Assembly (NCBI GenBank): GCA_049515655.1
Contig: JBEKTW010000003.1
Coordinates: forward strand, 124,001-188,000
DNA length: 64,000 nucleotides
Reading direction: 5' to 3'
Origin: JBEKTW01 sp049515655
GTDB taxonomy: Bacteria; Bacteroidota; Ignavibacteria; UBA10030; SZUA-254
In this document: positions 45,189 to 54,611 of the stretch, piece after piece
Position numbering within the stretch: position 1 is the stretch's first letter
How the letters are laid out: each line of letters begins with the position of its first letter
Position numbers and translations under genes: made by a program
Notes under the pieces: generated by a model
The model's input: the letters and a program-made list of their open reading frames with translations, nothing else
The model's database searches: none
What the model was told of the DNA's origin: nothing

Positions 45189-48100
45189 ATGAGGTTACTA
45201 AATCATCCCGATGACAAACCCGTGAGTTCGAAAAAGAACCCGCTTTGTCCCGTGTTGGGATGGTGTGGGTTTTTGCGGTTTTTGATGACTCTACGAACCG
45301 GTGAAAACAACATTGAGGCAAAGTGTTTGCTCATTGGAGGTATCCTCTGCCTTTCTCTTAGTGTGGGTTTGTCACAGGGCACAATGAGTGCTGGGAGAGT
45401 GGAAGAGGCTGGCGCATTATTAGGCGACTCAATAAGATTTGCACCGTGTTCTTCACAGCTTGTGCCGACATGGGCAAGTTGCATTCGCGTTGCGGACATG
45501 AACGGTGACAGCTTGAATGATGTGATCATTGGGACATCATATTATCTATTAGAGTATTTCCAAAACCGGAGCGGTGGCTTCGAAGATCCTAAGGTATATC
45601 GTTGCGGTTCAGTTCGGGGCATGGATGTAGGCGATCTCAATAACGATGGCCTTCCGGATGTGGTTACAGCTGTTCAGACCAGTGGGGAATATCCTAATCT
45701 TGCAGATTCCATCATGATCTTTTTCCAGGATCCCGGTGGAACGCTGAAGCCGGGAGGCACATACTATTGTGGTCCGGACACCCGGTTTGTCTCAATTTGC
45801 GATCTGAACAATGACGGACTTGCCGATATAATAACGGTACCGATGGACACAGATTACTTTCGTGTTTTCTACCAAGGACCTGTTGGTAGGTTCGACTCAA
45901 GCGTTACTTATCCGTCATTTCGCAACCAATATACTGAGGGAATGGCTTTGGTCGGCGACTTCAATAGCGACGGTCTCAAAGATGTACTTGTCAACACATC
46001 GCCGGGTGAATGGAACCACGGCGCTAGCCTCTTTCTCCAACAGCCAGACGGAACTTTCAAGTATTCAGGTTCGACTGACACAACATGGGCATTTGAGGAA
46101 CTAATTGCTGGAGACTTTAACAATGATGGGCGGTTGGATTTTGCAGCGACCGTTGTAGCAAACAGGCCCGATGCCGCCATAGTCGTGTTTGAGCAGGATA
46201 GCTCGGGTGGCATACTGCACAACGCACATTACTATCCCTCTTATGACATACCTCAGCCGATAGCCGCCGGAGACTTCGATTCGGATGGACGCACTGATAT
46301 TGTTGTTGTGCATAACGGGTGGTATAAGCTTGGCATCTTTCATCAGAATAGCGACGGGGGTTTCGACCCCGAGATTCTAATTGACGCACCCTATTTGCAA
46401 CCATGGTTGAGCAGTAGCATCGCAGTAAAAGACATCAACGGCGATGGAAAGGTCGATGTTAATATCGCCGATGATAACTACGGATTGGTCAGGTTTCTTA
46501 ACGAAACCGGTGGCTCCAGCAAAGTTTCGATCACTCCAGTTGGCTTCGGTCAGTACCTGTCAACCACGATGGCACCGCCGACGATTGACTCTTCCGGAAT
46601 ACACGGCTTCATAGTCAACGAATCCAAGCTTGTTGATTCGCTAGGGAAGAGAATAGATGTTCCGCCCAACCCGGTGGCTTGCCACAGATTCGCTGGTAAG
46701 CAAGTTTGGGCCCGAAAAGGCTATTCTCCGTATCGAGTTCCATCAAAAGTTGTGGACTCGGGAGCACTTTGGAAACCCAATGCGATTGCAGGGAGTGATA
46801 CGATTAGTTTTTCCGATCCTGTTTTCTATACCGGCGTTGCCGACATGAGTTGTCTCCGTATTGGAGATATGAACAACGATGGACTCAATGATGTGATAAC
46901 AGGAATATCGACTGTATGGCGGAATCACCCACACGACATAATCATATACTACCAGAATAAAGAGGGACAACTTGGCGATACGATCCACTACCCGAGTTCT
47001 GGATGGGTATCGAGTATTGATGTCGGGGATTTGAACGGTGACCACCTGCAGGACCTTGTCGTTGCTGATTCAGGTCTGCTCAGGATCTTCTATCAATTGC
47101 CGACTGGCAGACTGGGAAAAGATACCGTTCTGGCTGCAGATAGCGGTGTCGCGAGTATCCGCGTAGGTGATTTGAACGGCGACGGAATGCCAGATATAGC
47201 GATCGCCTATTGGACAAAAGGATACATTAGAGTTTACTATCAGAAACCCGCCGGAGTTTTCACTTTGACTAAGATTTTCCCGGCAGCCAAGGTCGTCGGT
47301 GGCATGAGCGAATGTATAATGGAGATCGGCGATGTGAATGGCGATGGCCTCAATGACATCGTATTCGGCGGTGGACATTTCAATGACGCGTTGTCAATTT
47401 ACCTTCAAACGCCCAACGGTGATTTGCAATTTTACAAGAATATTGGAGTTCCATCATACTTGCATGGACTGGCGATTGGGGACTTCAATGGTGATGGACG
47501 AGCAGATATTGCAGTGCCGTTGACGTACAATTGGCCTGGATCCTACATCTGTCTTTTTGCGCAAGATGCATCCGGAAATCTTCCTGACGTACCATCTTTT
47601 TATGAGGCCTATGAATGTCCAGGTGCATTGCAGGCAGCGGACATTGACCATGACGGCAGGACTGATCTAATTGTTGTTGGGTGGCACTGGCCTAGGGTGA
47701 GCGTCTATCGTCAGAATGCAAATGGTACGTTTGAGCCATACGTTCTATTTCCAGACGGTAATGGCGGTGGAGGGACGTACAGGGGACTGGCCGTGGGAGA
47801 TATCAACAACGGCGGCTTGCCCGACATCGCATTAGCAGAGTGGGATGTCGGTGTTACGACACTCATCAACCAAACGAGAATTTCTACGAGCGTTCTTTCA
47901 CAGAACGGGCTCGTAACTAAATTTGCATTATACCAGAACTACCCCAACCCATTCAATCCAACATCAACAATCTCATACTCCCTTCCTCAAAAGTCATTCG
48001 TGACGTTAAAGCTATACGATCTATTGGGGAGGGAAGTACGTACGCTTGTAAACGGCGAACAAGAACCTGGCAATTACTCGCGGATACTCGACGCAAGCGA

Positions 48101-48203
48101 TCTGCCAAGTGGTGTCTACTTCTATCGCCTCCAGGCCGGCAATCCCTCGGCAAGCTCAGGACACGGATTCACAGACATCAAGAAGATGCTCCTATTGAAG
48201 TAG
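45189..48203 (+). CDS. FG-GAP/VCBS repeat surface protein with T9SS sorting domain
   Basis: 1004 residues. The N-terminus is long (about 45 residues before the hydrophobic KCLLIGGILCLSLSVGLSQ), so a later start is possible; GAGGG lies before ATG 45189. The body is a run of about 14 calcium-binding FG-GAP/VCBS repeats of the type DLNNDGLPDVV and DFNSDGLKDVL, which form beta-propeller blades, in two blocks with a linker at about 445-535. The C-terminus is a T9SS sorting domain (NYPNPFNPTSTISYSLP, then YDLLGREVRTLVNGE). Export through T9SS to the cell surface is expected. A NPSASSGHGF loop near the very end seems to be an insertion (48141-48170; see findings). Confidence 0.88.
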   Translation: MRLLNHPDDKPVSSKKNPLCPVLGWCGFLRFLMTLRTGENNIEAKCLLIGGILCLSLSVGLSQGTMSAGRVEEAGALLGDSIRFAPCSSQLVPTWASCIRVADMNGDSLNDVIIGTSYYLLEYFQNRSGGFEDPKVYRCGSVRGMDVGDLNNDGLPDVVTAVQTSGEYPNLADSIMIFFQDPGGTLKPGGTYYCGPDTRFVSICDLNNDGLADIITVPMDTDYFRVFYQGPVGRFDSSVTYPSFRNQYTEGMALVGDFNSDGLKDVLVNTSPGEWNHGASLFLQQPDGTFKYSGSTDTTWAFEELIAGDFNNDGRLDFAATVVANRPDAAIVVFEQDSSGGILHNAHYYPSYDIPQPIAAGDFDSDGRTDIVVVHNGWYKLGIFHQNSDGGFDPEILIDAPYLQPWLSSSIAVKDINGDGKVDVNIADDNYGLVRFLNETGGSSKVSITPVGFGQYLSTTMAPPTIDSSGIHGFIVNESKLVDSLGKRIDVPPNPVACHRFAGKQVWARKGYSPYRVPSKVVDSGALWKPNAIAGSDTISFSDPVFYTGVADMSCLRIGDMNNDGLNDVITGISTVWRNHPHDIIIYYQNKEGQLGDTIHYPSSGWVSSIDVGDLNGDHLQDLVVADSGLLRIFYQLPTGRLGKDTVLAADSGVASIRVGDLNGDGMPDIAIAYWTKGYIRVYYQKPAGVFTLTKIFPAAKVVGGMSECIMEIGDVNGDGLNDIVFGGGHFNDALSIYLQTPNGDLQFYKNIGVPSYLHGLAIGDFNGDGRADIAVPLTYNWPGSYICLFAQDASGNLPDVPSFYEAYECPGALQAADIDHDGRTDLIVVGWHWPRVSVYRQNANGTFEPYVLFPDGNGGGGTYRGLAVGDINNGGLPDIALAEWDVGVTTLINQTRISTSVLSQNGLVTKFALYQNYPNPFNPTSTISYSLPQKSFVTLKLYDLLGREVRTLVNGEQEPGNYSRILDASDLPSGVYFYRLQAGNPSASSGHGFTDIKKMLLLK

Positions 48204-48211
48204 CCATTCCT

Positions 48212-50617
48212 TTGCGAATTAGTTTTTCAGATCGTTCGACTAACATCCACACGGGTCGCAGCCCGACATGGGTCTCAAATATATTCACGGCAGCGATAAT
48301 GTTACTCTCTGCCGTCGAGGCATGCTCCCAGGGCTCATTTCTCCTGCACGGCACCGTCACAGACGCGGCGTCCGGAGAGCCGCTCGCGGCAGCAAACATC
48401 CGTGTTCTTGGCACATCGAAAGGAACGATCTCGAATGCCAGAGGCAGTTATTCGATCTCTATGGATGCGGGTGAGCACACAATCGTTTTCAGCTACCTCG
48501 CCTACCAGCCGGAAACGCTGAGGGTCTCCATTCAGGAATCCATACTCCGCAACATTAAACTTCAGCCGTCTCCCATTCAGATACCGGAAGTTCTCGTTCT
48601 GGCAGAAGACCCGGCCATCGATATCATCCGCAAGGCAATCGCCCATAAACATACCTGGATGGAGAGATTGAAGTCGTACCGCTTCGATGCCTTCACCCGG
48701 CAAGTCCTCTGGCGCGACACAACGATTGCCAGCATCACCGAGGCATATACGACCGGCTTCATGCAATCGGGGGACACGCTCCGGGAAGTTGTGAAGCAGC
48801 GTCGCCAGACCCAGAACATTCCATCCTCAGAAAATTTTGCCGCCGTCAGGCGAGTTGTGAATTTCAATGAAGACGAAATCGATTTGTTCTCCTTCACCGT
48901 TAATTCTCCGAACGGACCCGGCATCACCAGGAGTTACACGTTTACCGGTCCGACAGCGCCCGGAGCACTCGACAATTATGACTACAAACTTTTGCAGACG
49001 TGGGTGATGCACGGCGTGGAGATCTATGACATCAGGATGACGCCGAAATCGCGCCTCCGACCACTCTTCGACGGCACAATTTCCATCGCCAGTGGGACGT
49101 ACGCAGTTATGGGAGTGGATGTGAAGCCGAACGAGGCGTTGACATTCCCGTTTGTGAAGGATGTCGACCTCCGGTACCGCCAGCAGTTTGCTCTCTACGA
49201 TTCGATGTACTGGATGCCCGCGGATATGCGCGTCGACGGCGGTTTCAGCATAAGTCTCATCGGGTTATCCATGCCGAGAATCAAAATCAATCTCGTCTCG
49301 ACGATCTACGACTACTCGATCAACCCGGCGATCCCCGACAGTATTCTCAAGAAACCAAGACTCGTGGTCGATTCCAGCGTTGCGATGTCTGACTCAACAT
49401 TCTGGTCGAGCAACCAGGTGCTTCCCCTGACACCCGAGGAACAAAAAGCCTACACAACGCTCGACAGCACGCAAACCCTCGAAAAACAATTCGAGCCCAA
49501 AGGACCCCTAGCAACGCTCGGTGAAAAAGGAACTGAAACAGTTCTCGACATCCTTGACTTCCGGTTCAACCGGGTGGAAGGATTTTTCTTCGGCGCCCAG
49601 AATGAATTCAAGAATATTTCTCCCTACCTCAGCGTAAGCGCTGCAGCCGGCGTCGGCATTTCCGACCAGCGGTTCAAGTACGAATTGGGCACAACAGCCT
49701 TCACATTCAAGGATCATCATGTCGGCGCCGGTGGAGAAGTTTACTCGAAGCTGGACAATGTTCCGGATGATGGTTTTTATGGACCCCTCCTTATCTCGCT
49801 CATGGCGCTCATCGACCAGAACGACTACCGGGACTACTACCTTGCCAGCGGGTGGAGGATGTTCGTCACCGCCGATCCGATGAGAGCACTTCACTCTGCG
49901 CTCAGCTTCACTTCCGAAGACCAATCTTCGATGGAGACGAGCTCCTACTACAGCCTCTTCTCGCGCACCAGTGCGTACCGACCGAATCCGCCAATCAAAG
50001 AAGGAAAGCTTCGAAGCATCCGACTCGACCTGCGATTCGGCCCGGAGGAATCCCCGCTCGATATTATTTCCCGAAACGCTATAGAAATTTCCGTGGAGCA
50101 TACCTCGCCGGCCATCGCCAACAGCGATTTCGATTTCACGCGCTATCATGGACTCTTGACCTGGAATGCTACGACGTTTTCAAGGAATCTTCTTTTCCCG
50201 CCGACACTGCGTATTCGGCTGACGAGCGGCATCGGCCTTGGGTCACTCCCGCCCCAGGAAATGTTTGTTCTTGACTCGCGGTCAAGCGGCTATGCGCCGT
50301 TCGGGGTTCTCCGGGGCTCAAACATCAAGGAATTCGCCGGCGACAGATTTGTCATGCTCAACCTCGAACACAACTTCCGGAGCATCCCGTTTCTCATGCT
50401 GAATATACCCTCCTTTTACCGGAACGGCATCGAATTTATTGTTCATGGCTCGGTCGCTCAAACATGGTACGGCACTGTGTCGACTTCGGGCGGCTGGTAC
50501 TCTGAAGTGGGTTTCGGGATCAGTCGCATCCTCGACCTCCTGCGGGCAGACGTAACTTACCGGTTCAAGGCTCCCACAAGATTTTTCTTCACCATGAGTG
50601 TTGCGAACCTTTTTTGA
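48212..50617 (+). CDS. DUF5686 outer-membrane protein with carboxypeptidase-regulatory-like domain
   Basis: 801 residues from TTG 48212. A hydrophobic leader NIFTAAIMLLSAVEACSQG lies about 20 residues in; ATG 48299 falls inside it, so an upstream start is needed. A carboxypeptidase-regulatory-like beta-sandwich (about 44-120, LLHGTVTDAASGEPLAAANIRVLGTSKG) precedes the DUF5686 region (about 135 onward, DIIRKAIAHKHTWMERLKSYRFDAFT), which continues as a beta-barrel to a C-terminal strand ending VANLF. The family is common in Bacteroidota, and its substrate is unknown. It is 8 bases downstream of the FG-GAP gene. Confidence 0.85.
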   Translation: MRISFSDRSTNIHTGRSPTWVSNIFTAAIMLLSAVEACSQGSFLLHGTVTDAASGEPLAAANIRVLGTSKGTISNARGSYSISMDAGEHTIVFSYLAYQPETLRVSIQESILRNIKLQPSPIQIPEVLVLAEDPAIDIIRKAIAHKHTWMERLKSYRFDAFTRQVLWRDTTIASITEAYTTGFMQSGDTLREVVKQRRQTQNIPSSENFAAVRRVVNFNEDEIDLFSFTVNSPNGPGITRSYTFTGPTAPGALDNYDYKLLQTWVMHGVEIYDIRMTPKSRLRPLFDGTISIASGTYAVMGVDVKPNEALTFPFVKDVDLRYRQQFALYDSMYWMPADMRVDGGFSISLIGLSMPRIKINLVSTIYDYSINPAIPDSILKKPRLVVDSSVAMSDSTFWSSNQVLPLTPEEQKAYTTLDSTQTLEKQFEPKGPLATLGEKGTETVLDILDFRFNRVEGFFFGAQNEFKNISPYLSVSAAAGVGISDQRFKYELGTTAFTFKDHHVGAGGEVYSKLDNVPDDGFYGPLLISLMALIDQNDYRDYYLASGWRMFVTADPMRALHSALSFTSEDQSSMETSSYYSLFSRTSAYRPNPPIKEGKLRSIRLDLRFGPEESPLDIISRNAIEISVEHTSPAIANSDFDFTRYHGLLTWNATTFSRNLLFPPTLRIRLTSGIGLGSLPPQEMFVLDSRSSGYAPFGVLRGSNIKEFAGDRFVMLNLEHNFRSIPFLMLNIPSFYRNGIEFIVHGSVAQTWYGTVSTSGGWYSEVGFGISRILDLLRADVTYRFKAPTRFFFTMSVANLF

Positions 50618-51001
50618 GGGCTCCACCTCATTCCCAATGCGCTCTCTGCGTTTAAAAAAGCTTTAACGCAAAGGACGCAGAGAAAAGAATCGCAAAGGTC
50701 GCAAAGAGTATGTGCGCGTTAATAAATGATTATCGTGCTTTGCGCTTCGGCTGAAACAGCGTCATACCGATCATTTGCCTTGTCTGAACGCATCATGAAC
50801 ATCAGCGGTCCCTGTTGCTTCTTCCCAAAATTTTGCTAAATTAATGGAGAATTTTCCCGGACCCTGGGGCAGAACCAAAAACTAATGACCAATGACGAAT
50901 GACTAATTACCAATGAACTTCTGAATTGATGAGATTTTGAGTAGTTGAGATTATGAGAGTAAAACAATGATTCATCGAGTAGTGCTTGAAAGGAAAGTCA
51001 G
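50618..51001. repeat. Gene-free gap with a palindrome and word repeats
   Basis: 384 bases without a gene. At 50640-50680 CTCTGCG and CGCAGAG flank a GCGTT...AACGC pair with an AAGCTTT centre, then CGCAAAGG words repeat. At about 50870-50960 word repeats shared with 28.8-29.0 kb occur: AACTAATGAC (50880-50889) and GAGTAGTTGAGATT (50939-50952). No promoter or RNA gene was recognised. The S9 peptidase gene begins at 51002; its ribosome site is GAAAGGAAAG. Confidence 0.7.
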
Positions 51002-53071
51002 ATGAAGCTTGGATTTATGAAACAAATGGCCTTCAACGTGTGCGTGCTGCTTATTGCTCTAAGCTCCGCGCTCATTGCTCAGCCCAAACGCCCGATGGAG
51101 ATCGATGACCTCTCCCGGATCAAACGCGTGAGTGATCCGCAGTTGTCCCCCGACGGCAAACAGGTCGCATTCGTCATCACGGAGATGGACAAGCCGAACA
51201 ACAAGTCCAGCAGCGACATTTGGATCATTCCGTCGACCGGCGGCGACCCCGTGCGACTGACGAATGCACACAAGCACGACCGCCATCCGCGTTGGTCACC
51301 GGACGGCAAATGGATCGCCTTTGAGTCGAATCGGGGCGGTTCGTACCAGGTCTACCTCACGAGCCCCGATGGAGGAGAGGCCAAACAACTGACGAATATC
51401 TCCAGCGAAGCTTCCCAGGCGGTATGGTCGCCCGACGGGAAATATCTCGCATTCGTCTCTGCCGTTTTCCCCGAATTCTCAGACAAACCCTACAAAGAAA
51501 GCGACCCGCTCAACAGGCAGAAACAGGATGACCGCGACAAAGGCAAAGTGAAAGCACGGGTCTTCACGAAACTCTTGTATCGCCACTGGGATAGCTGGGT
51601 CGACGACAAACGGCAACACATTTTTGTCATTCCCGTCGACGGCGGAGACCCGCGCGACGTTACACCGGGAGACCGCGATGCCGTCCCGACAGCAACAACA
51701 TTTTCCGCGGGGGACGATTTCTGTTTTTCTCCGGACGTGAAGGAACTCGCCTACACGGCGACTCCGACACCGCCGCATGAAGAGTCCTGGAGTACCAATC
51801 ACGACATTTACACCGTAAATCTCTCGACGGCAGAGCGAAAACAGATAACAACCAATCCGGCGGCGGATGGATTCCCTCGCTATTCTCCCGATGGAAAGTA
51901 CATCGCCTATCGCGCACAGTCCCGGCCTAATTTTGAATCCGACCGATGGCAACTCATGCTCTATGACCGGGCAGCGGGGAACACAAGAAGCCTCACGGAT
52001 GCTCTCGATTCGTGGGTGGAAGCATTCACCTGGGCTGGCGATAGCAAAATGATCTACTTTGAAGCTGAAGAAAAAGCAAACAAGCCGCTGTGGTCTGTTT
52101 CGGTCAGGGGGAATGATCTGAAAAAGGTCGTTGATGACGCCGCCAACGGAGAAGTGGCGGTCTCTCAGAACGGAAAGACGTTGATTTTCACTCACCAGTC
52201 GCTCTCGCGTCCGGCAGAAATCTACTCGGCATCTTCAGACGGGAAAAATATGCACCAGCTCACGCATTTGAACGACGAGTTGTTCTCACAGATCAGTTTC
52301 TCCGAGCCGGAAGTTGTCTGGTTTACGGGCGCCGGAGGCGCCAAAGTGCACATGTGGATAGTCAAGCCCCCGATGTTCGACCCGCAGACCAAATATCCGC
52401 TCGTTTTTTGGGCTCACGGTGGTCCGCAGGGAGCGTTCTTGAATTCGTGGTCATACCGCTGGAATGCTCAGCTGTGGGCTGCGCAAGGGTACGTGCTCGC
52501 GCTGCCGAATCCCCGCGGCAGTACCGGCTTCGGACAGAAGTTTGTGGATGAAATCAGCGGCGATTGGGGTGGAAAGGTCTTCACCGACCTGATGAACGGA
52601 CTTGCGGTTATGGAGCATCTCCTGTATGTCGATTCAACCCGCATGGCGGCGGCCGGCGCTTCGTTCGGCGGCTACATGATGGACTGGTTCGAGGGACACA
52701 CCGACAAATTCAAAACCATCATCACCCACGACGGTGTATTCAATTTCACGAGCATGTACGGAGCCACGGAAGAGACCTGGTTTGACGAATGGGAACATGG
52801 AATCCCATGGGAAAGTCCTGACTTTGAGAAATTCTCCCCTCACAAGTATGCCGCCAATTTCAAGACGCCCATGCTCATCATTCACAGCGAGCTGGATTAC
52901 CGCGTGCCGTTGAATGAAGGACAGCAGCTTTTCACGACGCTCCAGCGGAAGGGAATTCCGTCAAAATTCCTCTACTTCCCCGATGAGGGGCACCTGATTC
53001 TGAAACCGGGAAACAGTGCGCTCTGGCACAAGACTGTTTTTGAGTGGCTGGAGACTTACCTCAAAAAGTAA
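51002..53071 (+). CDS. S9 family peptidase (prolyl oligopeptidase-like)
   Basis: 689 residues with a signal peptide (MAFNVCVLLIALSSALIAQ). A seven-bladed beta-propeller (about 35-400) with repeated SPDGKxIAF blades (VSDPQLSPDGKQVAF, RWSPDGKWIAFESN) guards the hydrolase domain. Catalytic triad: Ser554 (GASFGGYMM), Asp632 (HSELDYRVP) and His664 (DEGHLIL), so it should be active. It resembles the DPP5/acylaminoacyl-peptidase type, which cuts short peptides in the periplasm. Its last codons (Leu-Lys-Lys-stop) lie inside a 22-bp inverted repeat that bounds the next gene. Confidence 0.93.
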   Translation: MKLGFMKQMAFNVCVLLIALSSALIAQPKRPMEIDDLSRIKRVSDPQLSPDGKQVAFVITEMDKPNNKSSSDIWIIPSTGGDPVRLTNAHKHDRHPRWSPDGKWIAFESNRGGSYQVYLTSPDGGEAKQLTNISSEASQAVWSPDGKYLAFVSAVFPEFSDKPYKESDPLNRQKQDDRDKGKVKARVFTKLLYRHWDSWVDDKRQHIFVIPVDGGDPRDVTPGDRDAVPTATTFSAGDDFCFSPDVKELAYTATPTPPHEESWSTNHDIYTVNLSTAERKQITTNPAADGFPRYSPDGKYIAYRAQSRPNFESDRWQLMLYDRAAGNTRSLTDALDSWVEAFTWAGDSKMIYFEAEEKANKPLWSVSVRGNDLKKVVDDAANGEVAVSQNGKTLIFTHQSLSRPAEIYSASSDGKNMHQLTHLNDELFSQISFSEPEVVWFTGAGGAKVHMWIVKPPMFDPQTKYPLVFWAHGGPQGAFLNSWSYRWNAQLWAAQGYVLALPNPRGSTGFGQKFVDEISGDWGGKVFTDLMNGLAVMEHLLYVDSTRMAAAGASFGGYMMDWFEGHTDKFKTIITHDGVFNFTSMYGATEETWFDEWEHGIPWESPDFEKFSPHKYAANFKTPMLIIHSELDYRVPLNEGQQLFTTLQRKGIPSKFLYFPDEGHLILKPGNSALWHKTVFEWLETYLKK

Positions 53072-53492
53072 AAATCAAAATGCAAAACGACAAAGAAAAA
53101 TTCAAAAAGGAATTTAACAAAAGACTATATGCGCTTACGTTGGAGCTGATCGACGTTATTGACAAACTCCCGAAGGATAACGTATCCCGGCGATTGGGAG
53201 ACCAATTACTCCGGAGCGGGACAAGTGTCATCGGGAATTATATTGAAGCACAATCGGCAAGTAGCAAGAAGGATTACACGAATTATTTTACGACCTCATT
53301 GAAATCGGCGAACGAAAGCAAGCTCTGGTTATCGCTGCTGAAGGATACTGGAAGACTTCAAGCTGACAGCTTTGAGAGGCTGTTGAATGAGCTGTCTGAA
53401 ATATCGAATATCTTTGCCTCGAGCATTTTAACGTTGAAGGGAAAGAAATAATCTTTGCATTTTAATCTGTCATTTTGATTTTTCCTTTTTGA
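53061..53492. mobile_element. Putative IVS-like element: four-helix-bundle gene between inverted repeats
   Basis: The left arm 53061-53082 and the right arm 53471-53492 are inverted copies with 21 of 22 bases matching; the only mismatch is T versus G at 53069. The core is AAAAATCAAAATG (53070-53082) against its exact complement (53471-53483). The arms enclose 388 bases, nearly all of it one gene of the 23S rRNA intervening-sequence protein family; the left arm ends at that gene's ATG, and it overlaps the peptidase's last codons. In 23S rRNA, intervening sequences have pairing ends and are cut out by RNase III. The arrangement is seen; mobility is inferred. No target-site duplication is obvious. 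Confidence 0.55.
53080..53451 (+). CDS. Four-helix-bundle protein (23S rRNA IVP/Avd-like family)
   Basis: 123 residues from ATG 53080 (an upstream in-frame ATG at 53044 lies in the peptidase gene). Four amphipathic helices: KEFNKRLYALTLELIDVIDKLP, RLGDQLLRSGTSVIGNYIEAQSASS, KKDYTNYFTTSLKSANESKLWLSLL and FERLLNELSEISNIFASSIL. This matches the S23/IVP family that is encoded in 23S rRNA intervening sequences and also includes Avd of diversity-generating retroelements; no reverse transcriptase is present here. The proteins probably bind nucleic acid, but their role is unknown. The gene lies in the IR-bounded element above. Confidence 0.88.
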   Translation: MQNDKEKFKKEFNKRLYALTLELIDVIDKLPKDNVSRRLGDQLLRSGTSVIGNYIEAQSASSKKDYTNYFTTSLKSANESKLWLSLLKDTGRLQADSFERLLNELSEISNIFASSILTLKGKK

Positions 53493-53506
53493 CATTTGAT
53501 CTTGAT

Positions 53507-54337
53507 ATGGACTTTACTAAGAAACTTCGACATATCCAGTACAAGAACCAATCGCTCCTGTGCATCGGGCTCGATACGGACGCGGAGAAGACTCCCCGGT
53601 TCCTCCGCAGGTTCCGGAGCCCACAGTACGAATTCAACCGGCTCCTCATCGAGGCCACGCAGGATCTCGTTTGTGCGTACAAGTTGAATCTTGCATTTTA
53701 TGAATCGACGGGTGAAACCGGCTACCGGACAATTCACCGTACTCTTGCCGTCATTCCACAGGAGATTGTTACAATCGCCGATGGGAAACGCGGCGACATC
53801 GGAAACACCGCTGCACGGTATGCCTCTCTCATCTTCGAGAATTGGAAATTCGACGCCACGACGATCAGCCCGTACATGGGATATGATTCGGTGGAACCGT
53901 TCCTCAAACGTCGCGACCGGTGCGCCTTTGTTCTTGCGCTGACATCCAACAGAGGTTCAAGAGATTTTCAGTATCTCAGTGTAAACGGCAGACCGTTGTA
54001 CGAGCATGTTGCGCGGGCAGCCGGTAAGTGGAATAAGAAAAGGAATGTCGGACTGGTCGTTGGTGCAACTCATCCGGCAGAGCTGAAACGCATCCGTTCA
54101 CATGCACGGGAGATGCCCATTCTAATCCCCGGCATTGGCGCACAAAGGGGCGATTTGCAGGCTGCAGTCCGTTATGGATGCAATGCAAAAGGCGAACTTG
54201 CGGTCATCAACATCGGGCGAAGCATCATTTACGCCTCCGGCGGCAAGGATTTTGCTCAAAAGGCCCGGGAAACGGCACAGGAGTACCGGAAACAAATGGA
54301 GGCATATCGGAAGGAATACTTTCCAGCGGGGAAATAA
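53507..54337 (+). CDS. pyrF: Orotidine 5'-phosphate decarboxylase, type 2
   Basis: 276 residues from ATG 53507 (TTG 53489 lies in the inverted-repeat arm and is less likely). Converts OMP to UMP, the last step of pyrimidine synthesis. The larger type 2 form common in Bacteroidota and actinobacteria: LLCIGLDTDAEKTP, VCAYKLNLAFYE (active-site Lys), IADGKRGDIGNTA (Asp and Lys of the catalytic tetrad), SPYMGYDSVEPFL and PGIGAQRGDLQAAV (phosphate-binding). No pyrE is adjacent. Confidence 0.93.
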   Translation: MDFTKKLRHIQYKNQSLLCIGLDTDAEKTPRFLRRFRSPQYEFNRLLIEATQDLVCAYKLNLAFYESTGETGYRTIHRTLAVIPQEIVTIADGKRGDIGNTAARYASLIFENWKFDATTISPYMGYDSVEPFLKRRDRCAFVLALTSNRGSRDFQYLSVNGRPLYEHVARAAGKWNKKRNVGLVVGATHPAELKRIRSHAREMPILIPGIGAQRGDLQAAVRYGCNAKGELAVINIGRSIIYASGGKDFAQKARETAQEYRKQMEAYRKEYFPAGK

Positions 54338-54611
54338 GTATTTCAGTATATTAGTAAGTCATTCTCCGTGGGGGATGTTTCTTATTGAAAAATCCTGAAA
54401 CCTAACACCTATTACCTAAATCCTAATAGGAGACATCTGAATTATAAATCCTGAAAAAATCTTGAATCCGAATATCTAAATCCCAAACAAATCCCAAATC
54501 CGAAATCCTAAACAAATCCCAAATAATTCTAAATCCTAAGACCTATTACCTATAACCTAACACCTGATTCTTTTAAGTAACAACATTTAGAAACTAGTAT
54601 GGGGAGGCACC
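54338..54611. repeat. Word-repeat region between pyrF and the DUF2851 gene
   Basis: 274 bases, from about 54395 to 54590 made of short words such as CCTAACACCTATTACCTA and AAATCCTAAACAAATCCC repeated in variable order. This is the same style of DNA as at 28.8, 33.1-33.7, 50.9 and 61.8 kb, although the words differ. The only gene signal is GGGGAGG, the ribosome site of the next gene, 5 bases before its ATG. Confidence 0.75.

Noticed and set aside
53080..53451. Avd accessory gene of a diversity-generating retroelement
   Set aside because: The protein fold family fits, but no reverse transcriptase, template repeat or variable repeat is visible nearby.
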